The translations under genes and the position numbers were made by a program. Positions 41,410 through 52,700 of a stretch of 64,000 bases of DNA are shown here, in pieces. This DNA is from Flavobacteriales bacterium (GTDB lineage Bacteria > Bacteroidota > Bacteroidia > Flavobacteriales_E > Vicingaceae), in NCBI GenBank assembly GCA_020635795.1, contig JACJZD010000001.1:62001-126000 (forward strand). The letters run 5' to 3'. The notes under the pieces were generated by a model that made no database searches, was not told the origin of the DNA, and saw only the letters and a program-made list of their open reading frames with translations. How positions within the stretch are numbered: position 1 is the stretch's first letter; each line of letters opens with the position of its first letter.

Positions 41410-41441
41410 TTTACTCGTCATTCATGCGAAAGCAGGAATCT
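41410..41441 (+). repeat. REP-like palindrome, unit 3, with right 14-bp direct repeat
   Basis: TTTACTCGTCATTC (41410-41423) overlaps the unit CGTCATTC-ATGC-GAAA-GCAGGAATCT (41416-41441). It has the same orientation as unit 1 with one stem mismatch. Confidence 0.75.
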
Positions 41442-41461
41442 AATTTAGTCGATGTAAAAAA

Positions 41462-42277
41462 TTAAGAATTAGCTTTCACTACAAAACTCCTGTCACCAGA
41501 ATCGTTAAACGGACCATCAATAGTATTCCCGTTTTTATCCACTAATTGTAAACGTATGGTATTGGTGGTTTTAGTTAAACCTTTAATGGTGTAAGCTGCC
41601 CATTTATCTATAATAAATTCAGTGTTATTTATGGTTACTTTTAGTTTGTTTTCGGTAGCAGAAATAGCAGTGTTTACCAAATAAAAATCTAAAATTGGGG
41701 TGCTGGTTTCAGGTTGTGGTAAGTAATAAAACAAGTGTGGTTGGTTCATGTTGAACAAAGGGTCCATGTCGCCAATAATTACATTTTTTAGCAAATGAGC
41801 CTTGTTCTTTTTTACACTCAGTTTGTTTTGGTCGGTTAAAAAAGCCAAAAACACATTGTTTCCGTACAAAAATTCTTTTTTAAAGTGAGGGGTATCGAAA
41901 AAACTTAAAGTGTAATTGTTTTCTAAAATAGCAATGTTGTAATTGCTTATGTTTTCAATGTTAAAACTTAAATCATTAACGCCTTCTTTAAATTGTTTGG
42001 TAGAAAGTTTTAAAGTAGCATTGTTGTACCCTTCTGCTTTTATCTCCTGTAGAGTAATACCATCTTTGGTGTACGTTTTTATTTCAGTATCGGCAACAGG
42101 CTCAATAATAACAGCTTCACCAGTTACCACTTTTGGAGGAATAACTTTGCTGGTAGAGTCAGCTTTTTCAGTGCTGTCTGTTTTAGTGTCGGAGCCAGAA
42201 CAAGCAAATAGAAAAAAATAGGATACAAAAAACAGATTTCTGACTACGAATGAATAACGAAAAAAATAGGAGTTCAT
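41462..42277 (-). CDS. Lipoprotein of unknown function
   Basis: 271 residues. The N-terminal signal ends in FFLFAC (Cys 26), followed by a Ser/Thr/Asp-rich linker and a beta-rich region (about 70-271) with KLSTKQFKEGVNDLSFNIENISNYNIAILENNYTL-like strands and a C-terminal Ig-like pattern (TIKGLTKTTNTIRLQLVDKNGNTIDGPFN). No catalytic motif is seen and no family is recognised. It follows the biotin carrier gene by 15 bases on the same strand, so the two are probably cotranscribed, an odd pairing of a surface or periplasmic lipoprotein with a cytosolic carrier. Confidence 0.75.
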   Translation of the reverse strand: MNSYFFRYSFVVRNLFFVSYFFLFACSGSDTKTDSTEKADSTSKVIPPKVVTGEAVIIEPVADTEIKTYTKDGITLQEIKAEGYNNATLKLSTKQFKEGVNDLSFNIENISNYNIAILENNYTLSFFDTPHFKKEFLYGNNVFLAFLTDQNKLSVKKNKAHLLKNVIIGDMDPLFNMNQPHLFYYLPQPETSTPILDFYLVNTAISATENKLKVTINNTEFIIDKWAAYTIKGLTKTTNTIRLQLVDKNGNTIDGPFNDSGDRSFVVKANS

Positions 42278-42292
42278 AAATCTGTGGCATTT

Positions 42293-42802
42293 TTAAAAAT
42301 TCAATAAAACTTGGTTTTTTTCAACCGCATCACCTTTGTTTACTGCAATACTTTTTATTACACCATCAGTTGGCGATTTTATTACATTTTCCATTTTCAT
42401 AGCTTCCAAAATCAATAAAGCATCGCCTTTTTCTACAGTTTGTCCAACTTCAACCGAAATATCAATAACCAAACCTGGCATTGGAGCTTTTAGGTTGGTA
42501 ACCTTTGTAGTGGCTAAATTGTCCATTCCAAGGCTTTTTAATAATTCATCGTATTTGTCTTTAACTGCAAACTTGAATTTTTTACCGTTTACTTTTATAA
42601 AAAAGTTTTTTTCTTCCTTGTTAACTTTCAACAATTCTACATTGTACGACTTGTTGTTTTTTATCACATGAAAAGTACGCTCGTTAATTTTCGACACATC
42701 CCAATTGAATACAGCGTTATCAATAGTTCCGCTTTTCAACTCTTTGTCAAAAGCAATTTGATGCTCTTTTTTGTTTTCTGCAATTACCTTTATCGTATCC
42801 AT
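42293..42802 (-). CDS. Biotin carboxyl carrier protein-like subunit
   Basis: 169 residues. The C-terminal 75 residues form a biotinyl domain with KAPMPGLVIDISVEVGQTVEKGDALLILEAMKMENVIKSP; Lys 136 in EAMKMEN is the predicted biotin site. The first 90 residues resemble the region before the biotinyl domain in propionyl/acyl-CoA carboxylase chains. Neither a biotin carboxylase nor a carboxyltransferase gene is adjacent, so it must act with enzymes encoded elsewhere, such as a propionyl-CoA or methylmalonyl-CoA carboxylase or decarboxylase. Cytosolic. Divergent from an alpha/beta hydrolase gene. Confidence 0.9.
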   Translation of the reverse strand: MDTIKVIAENKKEHQIAFDKELKSGTIDNAVFNWDVSKINERTFHVIKNNKSYNVELLKVNKEEKNFFIKVNGKKFKFAVKDKYDELLKSLGMDNLATTKVTNLKAPMPGLVIDISVEVGQTVEKGDALLILEAMKMENVIKSPTDGVIKSIAVNKGDAVEKNQVLLNF

Positions 42803-42880
42803 AAGTTAACTTTATTACACATCAAAAATAATGATATAAACTAAAATGAAGAACTTTGAACCCATAAAGAAAATTCCAAA

Positions 42881-43645
42881 ATGAAATTAAATTATAAAAA
42901 ACTAGGTGAAGGCACGCCTTTAATTATTTTGCATGGCTTATTTGGTTCGTTAGATAATTGGATGAGTATTGCCAAAGAATTGAGTTCAGATTTTGAGGTT
43001 TATTTGGTCGATGAACGAAACCATGGTCAGTCGCCTCATAGCAATGAGTTTAGTTATGAAGTAATGGCTGAAGATTTATATGAGTTTATACAAGAACATC
43101 ACATTGTAAACCCAATTGTTTTAGGGCATTCTATGGGCGGAAAAACAGCCATGCAGTTTGCGATGAATTACCCAAGTTCATTGTCCAAATTAATTGTTGC
43201 AGATATTGCTCCAAAGGCTTACCCAGTTCATCACCGACAAATTATTGATGGGTTGTTGTCGTTAAATTTTGAAGTGATTAAAACTAGGCAAGAGGCAGAT
43301 ATGGAACTTTCAAAACACATTAGCGATATATCTGTGCGTCAGTTTTTGTTAAAAAACTTGTATTGGATTGAATCAGGGAAATTGGCTTGGCGATTTAATT
43401 TGTCAGTAATTAATGATAATATTGATATGGTGGGAGTTGGATTGAAAAACATCAACATTTTTTCAAAACCTACACTTTTTGTTCGTGGCGAAAAATCGAA
43501 TTATGTGTTGGATTCAGATTTTGAAGAAATTAAAAAAATATTTTCTGATGCTAAAATAGAAACAATTTCAAATAGCGGACATTGGGTTCATGCTGAAAAC
43601 CCAACAGAATTTCTTCAAATTGTTAAATCTTTTTTAATGAGCTAA
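42881..43645 (+). CDS. Alpha/beta hydrolase (YbfF-like esterase)
   Basis: 254 residues with no signal peptide. The oxyanion HGLFGSLDNW (18-27) and DERNHGQSPHS are typical of the YbfF group. The nucleophile is Ser 84 in LGHSMGGKTA, with the acid probably in the segment LFVRGEKSNYVLDSDF and the catalytic His in SGHWVHAENP (about 234). YbfF-like enzymes hydrolyse acyl esters, including acyl-CoA in vitro. The natural substrate is unknown. Monocistronic. Confidence 0.88.
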   Translation: MKLNYKKLGEGTPLIILHGLFGSLDNWMSIAKELSSDFEVYLVDERNHGQSPHSNEFSYEVMAEDLYEFIQEHHIVNPIVLGHSMGGKTAMQFAMNYPSSLSKLIVADIAPKAYPVHHRQIIDGLLSLNFEVIKTRQEADMELSKHISDISVRQFLLKNLYWIESGKLAWRFNLSVINDNIDMVGVGLKNINIFSKPTLFVRGEKSNYVLDSDFEEIKKIFSDAKIETISNSGHWVHAENPTEFLQIVKSFLMS

Positions 43646-43779
43646 AACCAATTTGCAACTGAACGAACAAAAAAAACGTCTTATAAAAACGGTTATAATT
43701 GCAATAATATTAAGAAATTAGTAACATAATTTGTATTATTGTCGTAAGGTATCAATATTTTGAATTTAATTTAGATTTA

Positions 43780-46700
43780 ATGAATTTCAAAAAGTATTTA
43801 TTTACACTAACAATAGCTTTAGTTGTTGTTAGTCAAACTTTTGCCGGTGATTTTTACTGGGTTGGAAATAGTGGAGATTGGAACGATGCGTCGCATTGGG
43901 CTACTCAATCAGGTGGAAAAGGCGGAATATTAGTCCCTTCTGCTGCTGATAATGTTTTTATTGACAACAAATCATTCAAATCTAGAAATAGTGTAATCAC
44001 AATTAATTCAAGTATTGCTGTTCATAATTTAACCATTTCGGCATTAGAATCAAACTTTACGATTAAGTCTAACAAGCAAACAGAAATCAATATTTATGGT
44101 TCTGTTTTAGTAAGTTCAAAATTCGAAAATCAAATTCATTCAACTTTAAGGTTTAAAAGTAATAACATCGAAACTATTCATTTAGGTTGGTTTGTATGGG
44201 AATCGGATATTTATTTTGAGGGTAATGGAACATACAAGTTAACCAGTCCAATTCAAAACCATAATGCTGCACTTCATCATGTTTCTGGTGTTTTAGACTT
44301 GAATTATAACGATGTGCTAAGTGGTGATTTTATCTCAAATTCGAATACTAAGAGAACATTAATTAGTGGAAAATCTACAATACTGACTTATAGAAATTTT
44401 ATAGTAGAAAATAGAAAAAACGATTTTAATTTTTCTGAGACAACACTATATACATTAGGGCAGGATGACTTAGCTAAAGGAACTGTTGGTGGAGATGTTA
44501 TAAACACGGTAACCTCAGCAACAGTTAATAGTGATACTGTGTCATGTGGAAATGTTTGTGATGGAACACTTACAGTGTCTTTTACAACTACTTGCCCAAC
44601 CGCTACGGTAGATTGGTTGCCTGGGACTGGCACTAATGTTTATATGGGAGAATGTTTTAATTGCCCAATACCTGGACCAAATGCTACTTCTACTATTACA
44701 GGGTTATGCCCAGGTATTTATACTGCTGTGGTACGTAACAGTTGTGATGCTAGCGTTAAAGCTCCTCAGGGAGAGGTTAAAGGCCATCCGTCTATTGTTC
44801 CAATATTGGAGGATATTATTCAAACCACTTGTAGAGACACTTGTGATGGTAGTATTGATGTTATTGTTACGGGAGCTTCATATGCTGAGTTTGCTTATCA
44901 ATGGTATCCGATACCACCATTTACATTAACAGATACCTTTCCTACAGTAACAGGTTTGTGTACCGGTAATTATTCTTTAGAAGTACAAGATGGTTTTGGT
45001 TGTATTGATACATTCGATTATTTTGTTCCTGAACCTGATTATATTTATCCAAATGTATCGGTTACGGATATTCTATGTTTTGGTGATTGTAATGGATCTG
45101 CAACTGCTAATCCAACAGGAGGAAATGGCGGTTATACCTATCAATGGTCTGCAAATGCTGCTCCAAATGTGTTAACCAATCCTGGTATTACTAATTTGTG
45201 TATAGGTAGTTATACTGTTGATATTTTAGACGTTAACAATTGTCCTGGAGATACGACTATTACCGTTTCATCTCCTGATTCGCTTGATATTGTCTCATCT
45301 CAAATAGATGTGAGTTGTGGAGGTTATTCTGATGGTTCTGCAACTGTTACAGTAAATATAGGAGGTGTGCCTAATTATACGCACAATTGGAGTACAGGTT
45401 TTGTTGAAACGACTACACCAGGTCAATCATCTACTATTTTAAATCTAGTAGCAGGAACATATACCGATTCGATTGTAGACGCTAATGGTTGTGATACCGT
45501 AATTACGTTTGTTATTACTGAGCCTGATACTCTATTAACAACAACAACATTCACCAATGTAAAATGTTTTGGTGCAAATGATGGAACTGCAATAACTTCA
45601 CCATTTAATGGAACATTTCCGTACTTTTATTCTTGGTCATGTGGTCCATCAACTTTCGATTCTATTGTAGGTATTGGTCCTGGACAATGTATAGTTACTG
45701 TTACTGATAGCAAAGGTTGTGAAATTCAAGATACCTTTGATATTACAGAACCATTACCTCTTCTTTCAAATCCAGCACTTGTTTCAGATATGTCCTGTCC
45801 TGGAGTTTGTGATGGGGTAGCAACATCTAACCCATCTGGAGGTACCACCCCTTATGTTTGGAGTTGGAATAATGGCGATAATACTCAAACAACTACAACT
45901 GGTTTGTGTCAAGGGTTTGTAACAGTTACTGTAACAGATTCCAATTTATGTACACACACCGATAGTGTGTTGATTTCAGAACCTCTACCAATGGTGTTAA
46001 CAATGACTGAAACGGATGTTACTTGTAATGGAGCATGCGATGGAACTGGTGGGGTGACTGTTACTGGAGGGACTCCTGGATATACTTATAATTGGTTGCC
46101 AGCGCCTCCAAATGGTCAAGGAACAGATACAATTTGGGGCTTGTGCCCTAATGTATATACTGTTACAGTTATTGATAATAATGGAACAGGTTGTAGTGTT
46201 AGCAACAATATTACAATAACACAGCCTGTAGTATTAACTGCTACAGTTACAACTACAGATTTAAGGTGTAATGCACTTTGTGAGGGAACTGCAACAATTA
46301 CCCCAGCAGGAGGTCAATCACCTTATATGGTTTCATGGGATGGAGCACCTTTTGTTAATGTTGTAGGTGCTAGTAATACGATACTTAATTTATGTGCTGG
46401 TAACCATACGGTTAATGTGAGGGATGCAAATGGTTGTATAACACCTATAAATTTTGTAATTAATGAACCAACACCATTAACAACGGTAAGTTCAGGAACT
46501 AATCCGCTTTGTAATGCGGTTTGTTCAGGCACAGCAACAACTAATCCAGCAGGAGGAACTTCTCCTTATGTGTACAGTTGGAATACAACTCCAATAAATC
46601 AAACAACTCAAACGGCAACAAATTTATGTGCTGGAGTTTACATTGTAACAATTACAGATGATTCTCTATGTACCATTCAGGATTCAGTTACAATTATTGA

Positions 46701-49700
46701 GCCTCCAGTTTTAGATGCAAATGTATCTTTTACAAATATTACTTGTAATAATCAAAACAACGGGACAGCAACAGCTTTACCATTTGGGGGATCTCCAGGT
46801 TATACTATTTCGTGGACTACTATTGCAGGTGTTCCAATTGCAGGAAATCCAATTAGTGGTTTGTCAGCTGGACAATATGTTGTTACTGTAACTGATTTTT
46901 CTGGTTGTATAGATAGAGATACTATAACAATTACCAATCCGCCTAAAATTCAAGTAAATCCATCAGCGGTTAGTACAAGTTGCCAAACTTTTTGCGATGG
47001 AGTAGGTACTGCTAACCCAACAGGAGGAACTGGTTCGACTTATACTTATGCTTGGTGTAATGGAGATAATACTCAAACGACCACTTCAGGATTATGTGCC
47101 GGAACGTATTGTATAGTTGTTACAGATTCAGTGGGTTGTTCTGTAATGGATTCAGTAACCATTTTACCTTCAATCATCATAAATATTGCTACTGATACTG
47201 TTGGAATTAGTTGTAATGGATTGTGCGATGGAACAGCAACTGCAAATCCTTCGGGAGGTATTTTACCTTATACATATTTATGGAATGACCCAGCTTCTCA
47301 AGTTACTCAAACTGCAGTAGGACTTTGTCCTGGTAATTATACAGTTATTGTTACTGATAGTGTTGGTTGTACTGCAAATGCAACTGTTACAATGCCTGTT
47401 GATCCTAGTGTTTTAGTTCCAAATGGAACTTTTACTAATGTTACTTGTTTTGGGGCAAATGATGGTACAATATCTGCTGCTCCAACAGGAGGTGTTCCTC
47501 CTTATACGTTAACATGGTCAAATACTCCACAAACTGGATTAGGCGCAGGAACATATTGGGTTACTGTAACTGATGCAAACTTGTGTTCTCAAACAGATAC
47601 TTTACGTATTATAGAACCAGATTCTATTACTCCAAACGAAACTGTCGTTCATGTAAATTGTAATGGAAATAGTACAGGGAGTATTTCATTAGCTCCAACT
47701 GGTGGCACTCCTGGATATACTTACTTGTGGAGTGGCGGTTTAGGAACAAATTCTTCAGTATCTAATCTGCCAGTTGGTTCATATACAGTAACCATTACAG
47801 ATACTCTTGGTTGTAGTAAACAAGTAACTTATCAAATTACTCAACCTACTGTTTTTGCTTCAAATCCTTTAAATATACCCGAAACTTGTGCAAATGCTTG
47901 TAATGCAACTGCTGGTATTATTGTTAGTGGAGGAACTGCTCCTCATACCACTAGTTGGTCTACTGTACCGCCTCAATCAACAGATACTATAACAAACTTA
48001 TGTGCTGGAACTTATTCTGCAATTTCAATTGATGCAAATGGTTGTTCAACCAATCAAACCATTACAATTGCGCCGAAACAACCTTTATTAGCAAACAGTT
48101 CAGGTACTTCAGTAGCTTGTAATGGAAACTGCACAGGAACAGCAACAGTAGCTCCTTCAGGTGGAACAGGGCCTTACACCATAGTTTGGACTGCTGTTGG
48201 TGGTTCAGCAATTTCAAACCCAACTAATCCAACAATTTCTAATTTATGTCAGGACACTTATAACGCAACAATAACTGATGCAAATGGTTGTTCAACAATA
48301 GGGACTTATATTGTGACTAACCCAGCATTATTACAAGTAACTTTAGATAGTACAAACATAACTTGTAATGGAAATAATAATGGAACAGCTACTGCTAATC
48401 CTGTTGGTGGTACTTTGCCTTATACGTATTCTTGGACAGGTGGTAGTTTACCTGTGCCAACTACAACTCAATCTATATCTAACTTAACACCAGGTATTTA
48501 TACAGTTAATGTTACCGATTCTTTAGGCTGCTTCTTTTCGGGCTCTGTTAATATTGTAGAACCTTTATTAATAACTCCAAATGAAGTAATTATTGGTGCA
48601 AATTGTGGTGTTAATGATGGATCGATTGATGTGTTTCCATCTGGAGGTACTCCAACTTATACACATTCATGGTCAAATGGTTCTTCTTCTAATTCTTTAA
48701 CTGGTTTAGGAGTAGGTTTTTATACCGATACAATCACAGATTTGAATGGTTGTAAACAAAATTTCACGTTTGCAGTCAGTAACCCTGCAGGACCATCTGG
48801 AGTAACAGCAACAGTTAATGATGCTTCGTGTTTTGGTGCTTGTGATGGATCGGCAAATGTTATTCCTATTGGTGGAACTCCTGGGTATACTTATGATTGG
48901 AATGTTATTCCTATTGAAACAGATTCAACAATTACTGGGCAATGCGCTGGCACTTTAAATTTAACAGTAACCGATGCAATGGGTTGTGTATTAAACACAT
49001 TTGTTGTTATAGGCGAGAAAGATAGTATAGCAACAAATTCAACTTTTACCAATGTTTCTTGTAGTGGTAGTTGCGATGGTACAGCAAGTGTAACACCATC
49101 AGGAGGTACAGCCCCTTATACTTATTTATGGTCTGGAAATAGTGTGAACGGTCAAACAACAGCTGCTGTTTCAGGTTTATGTTTGGGAGCAGTTAGTGTA
49201 ACAATTACTGATTTTAATGGTTGTACCAAAGTAGTTAATTTTAACATTACTAGTCCAAATGCTTTAACTGTTACAACTACCGCAACCGAAGTAAATTGTA
49301 ATGGTGGTACTGATGGTACTGCTACAGCAACGCCTTTAGATGGAACATCTCCTTACACATATCAATGGAGTGATCCATTGTCTCAAACAACTCCGGTTGC
49401 TTCGGGATTAGCCCCAGGAACATATACTGTTACTGTAAGAGATGTTAATGGTTGTTCAGTTACTGATGTTGCTGTAGTTAACGAGCCATCTCTAATTGTT
49501 GCCAATGAAACAACGACAACAGCGGCTTGTGGAGTGAGTGATGGAACAGCAACTGTTGCTCCAACAGGAGGCTCAGGTGCTGGTTATACGTATAATTGGA
49601 CTTCTTTAGGGTTATCAGTACCTAATGTTACTGGATTAGCCGCAGGTACTTATCCTTTAGAAATTACCGATGGAAATGGCTGTATGCAAACATTCTTGAT

Positions 49701-52700
49701 ACCAATTAGTAATCCTAATGGGCCTGTAATTACAACTACGTCAACCGATGCTTCATGTAATGGTTCTTGTACTGGCTCAGCTTCGGTTAGTGTTACCTCA
49801 GGAACTCCTAACTATACATATTTATGGACAGGAGGAACAATTACTGGTCAAACAACTACAAGTGTGAATGGATTATGTGCAGGTACTTATACGGTAAGAG
49901 TTACAGATGGTAATGGTTGTAGAACAGTGAGAACTGTTGTGATTGGAGAGAATTCGGTATTGGCAGCTACAGTTTCTAGTATAAATGTTACTTGTAATGG
50001 TGGAAATGATGGTTCAGCAATCATTGTTCCTAATGGAGGAGTTCCTCCATATAGTTACTCTTGGTCAGGACCATGTCCTGCTCCAAACAATAATGCGGTG
50101 TCAGGTTTATGTGCAGGTACTTATACCGTTACAGTTTCTGATGCTTTAAATTGTTCAGGACCAATTACTGTAGTGATAAATGAACCAAATGTGTTAACTG
50201 TATCTGCAGTTGCTAACAATTTAACTTGTTTCGGACAAAGTGATGGTTCTGCAACCGCAACTCCAGCTGGAGGAACAGCTCCTTATACTTATTTATGGTC
50301 TAATGGGTTAACCACACCAACAATTTCTGGGTTGGCTGCTGGAAATTATTCAGTTACAGTTACAGATTCAAAAGGTTGTTCAGCTACTGATAATGTTACC
50401 ATTTTTAGCGGTAATAGTTTAACAGCTAATTTTAATACTACTGATGCAACTTGTGGCGTTTGTGATGGTTCTGCTACGATTAATGTTGGTGTTGGATCAG
50501 GTCCATATACTTATTTATGGCTACCTGGGGGTCAAACTACTCCAACAGTTAATAATATATGTCCTGGTGCATATAACGTTGATGTAACAAATAGTTTAGG
50601 TTGTACTCAAACATTTAATGTTTTAATAAATAATCCTAATGGACCGACATTATTAAGTGGTGCAGATAGCGTTTCTTGTTTTGGTTTTTGCGATGGCTTG
50701 GCTTGGACAGAGGTTACTGCAGGAACATCACCATTTATTTATCAATGGGATGACAACTTATTACAGACTAATGATACTGCTACTAGTTTATGTGCAGGAT
50801 TATATAATGTAGTTGTACAAGATAGTTTAGGATGTATTTCTGTTGACTCTATTCGAGTTGATCAACCTGCACAGATACTTGCTAATTTATCTACAACTCC
50901 TGTATCTTGTAATGGAGTTTGCGATGGAACAGCAACAGTAAATCCATCAGGAGGTGTTGGGTCTTATACAATCAATTGGAGTAATGGGGATAGTGGACCA
51001 ACAGCCACAGCTCTTTGTGCAGGTAATCATTCAGTAACTATTACAGATGGTAATGGCTGCCCTATCGTACATAATTTTACATTAACTGCTCCTACGGTGT
51101 TAACAAATACCATGACATCAACATCGACAACATGTAATGGTGATTGTGATGGAACAGCTTTAACAACTGTAAGTGGTGGAACACCACCATATACTTATTC
51201 TTGGGATTCTGCACCAATTCAAAATGGTTCTTTAGCAACTAGTTTATGTGCAGGCTTATATACGGTTACTACAACTGATAATAGAGGTTGTGTGCAAGCT
51301 GATACTATTTCAGTAATTACTCCTTCAGTATTATCTACAAGTTCAGTAGTTACTGATGCAAATTGTAACGGTCAAAATGATGGAAGTATAACTACCCATC
51401 CAGTTGGAGGTGTTGCTCCCTACACATTCATTTGGAGTACATCACCAATTCAAACTGACTCTATAGCTACGGGATTGATTGCGGGAACTTATAATGTTAT
51501 TGTTGTTGACGCAAATGGCTGTACTGCTTACGATACATTAACGGTTAACGAGCCTAACACTTTAAATGATAGTACAATCGTGAATGGTCCTACATGTGGT
51601 CAATGTGATGGGTCTGCAACTGCGAATCCAGTTGGAGGTGTTGGTCCATATACTTATTTATGGGGTAATGGACAAACAGGACAGACAACAACAAATTTAT
51701 GTGCCGGAATTATTACTTTACAAATTACTGATCAAGGAATAGGTTGTATTTATAACTACAATGTAATTGTTAATAGTATTACTGGACCGACAGTGGTCCT
51801 TTCTTCAACAGGAGAAAGTTGTCCAGGATCTTGTGATGGAACAGCTTTAGCGTCTGCTTCTAATGGTAATCTTCCATATTCGTTCTCTTGGAATCCAACA
51901 GGTCAAACGGATTCGTTAGCTATTGGATTGTGTTCAAATTTCTATACAGTTACAGTTACTGATGCTATCGGTTGTATTACAATTGACACTTTATCGATTA
52001 CTTCAACAGGGCTTAATTTATCAATCATTAATGTAATTCCAGAATCTTGTTTTAATTCTTGTGATGGTAGTGCAACCGTTGTTGCTGGAGCGGGATCAAA
52101 TCCATTTACTTATCAATGGAATCCTACAGGTGGAAATAATGATGTCGCTACAAATCTTTGCACAGGAAGTTATACCGCAGTTGTGACGGATGCTTCAAAT
52201 TGTAGAGATTCTATCGGAACAAATATCGTAGGTCCAAATGTTTTGAGTGTTTCCATCGGAGTTAATACAGCTATTTCTTGTAATGCATCATGTGATGGAG
52301 CTTTAATAGCATCACCTTTAGGAGGAAATGCTCCGTTCACTTATTTATGGAGTGATGGACAAACAGGACAATTGGCAACAAATTTATGTGCTGGAACTTA
52401 CTATGTAGTAGTTACCGATGCTGGTGGTTGTACAGCTTCTGATACCATTGTGTTGAATGAACCAACTGCAATTTTGGCTAATGAAACCTTATTTACTCCT
52501 GCATGTAATGTTTGTGATGGTTCTATTCAATTAAATCCTTCAGGTGGTACAGGTCCTTACTCATTTTTATGGGGAGCTCCAATTGCAGGACAAAACACAG
52601 GGACTGTAATTAACTTGTGTGCGGGTATTTATTCAGTTGATATTACGGATAATACGGGTTGCTCAAATACATTTACATTCCCATTAAGTAATACAAATGC

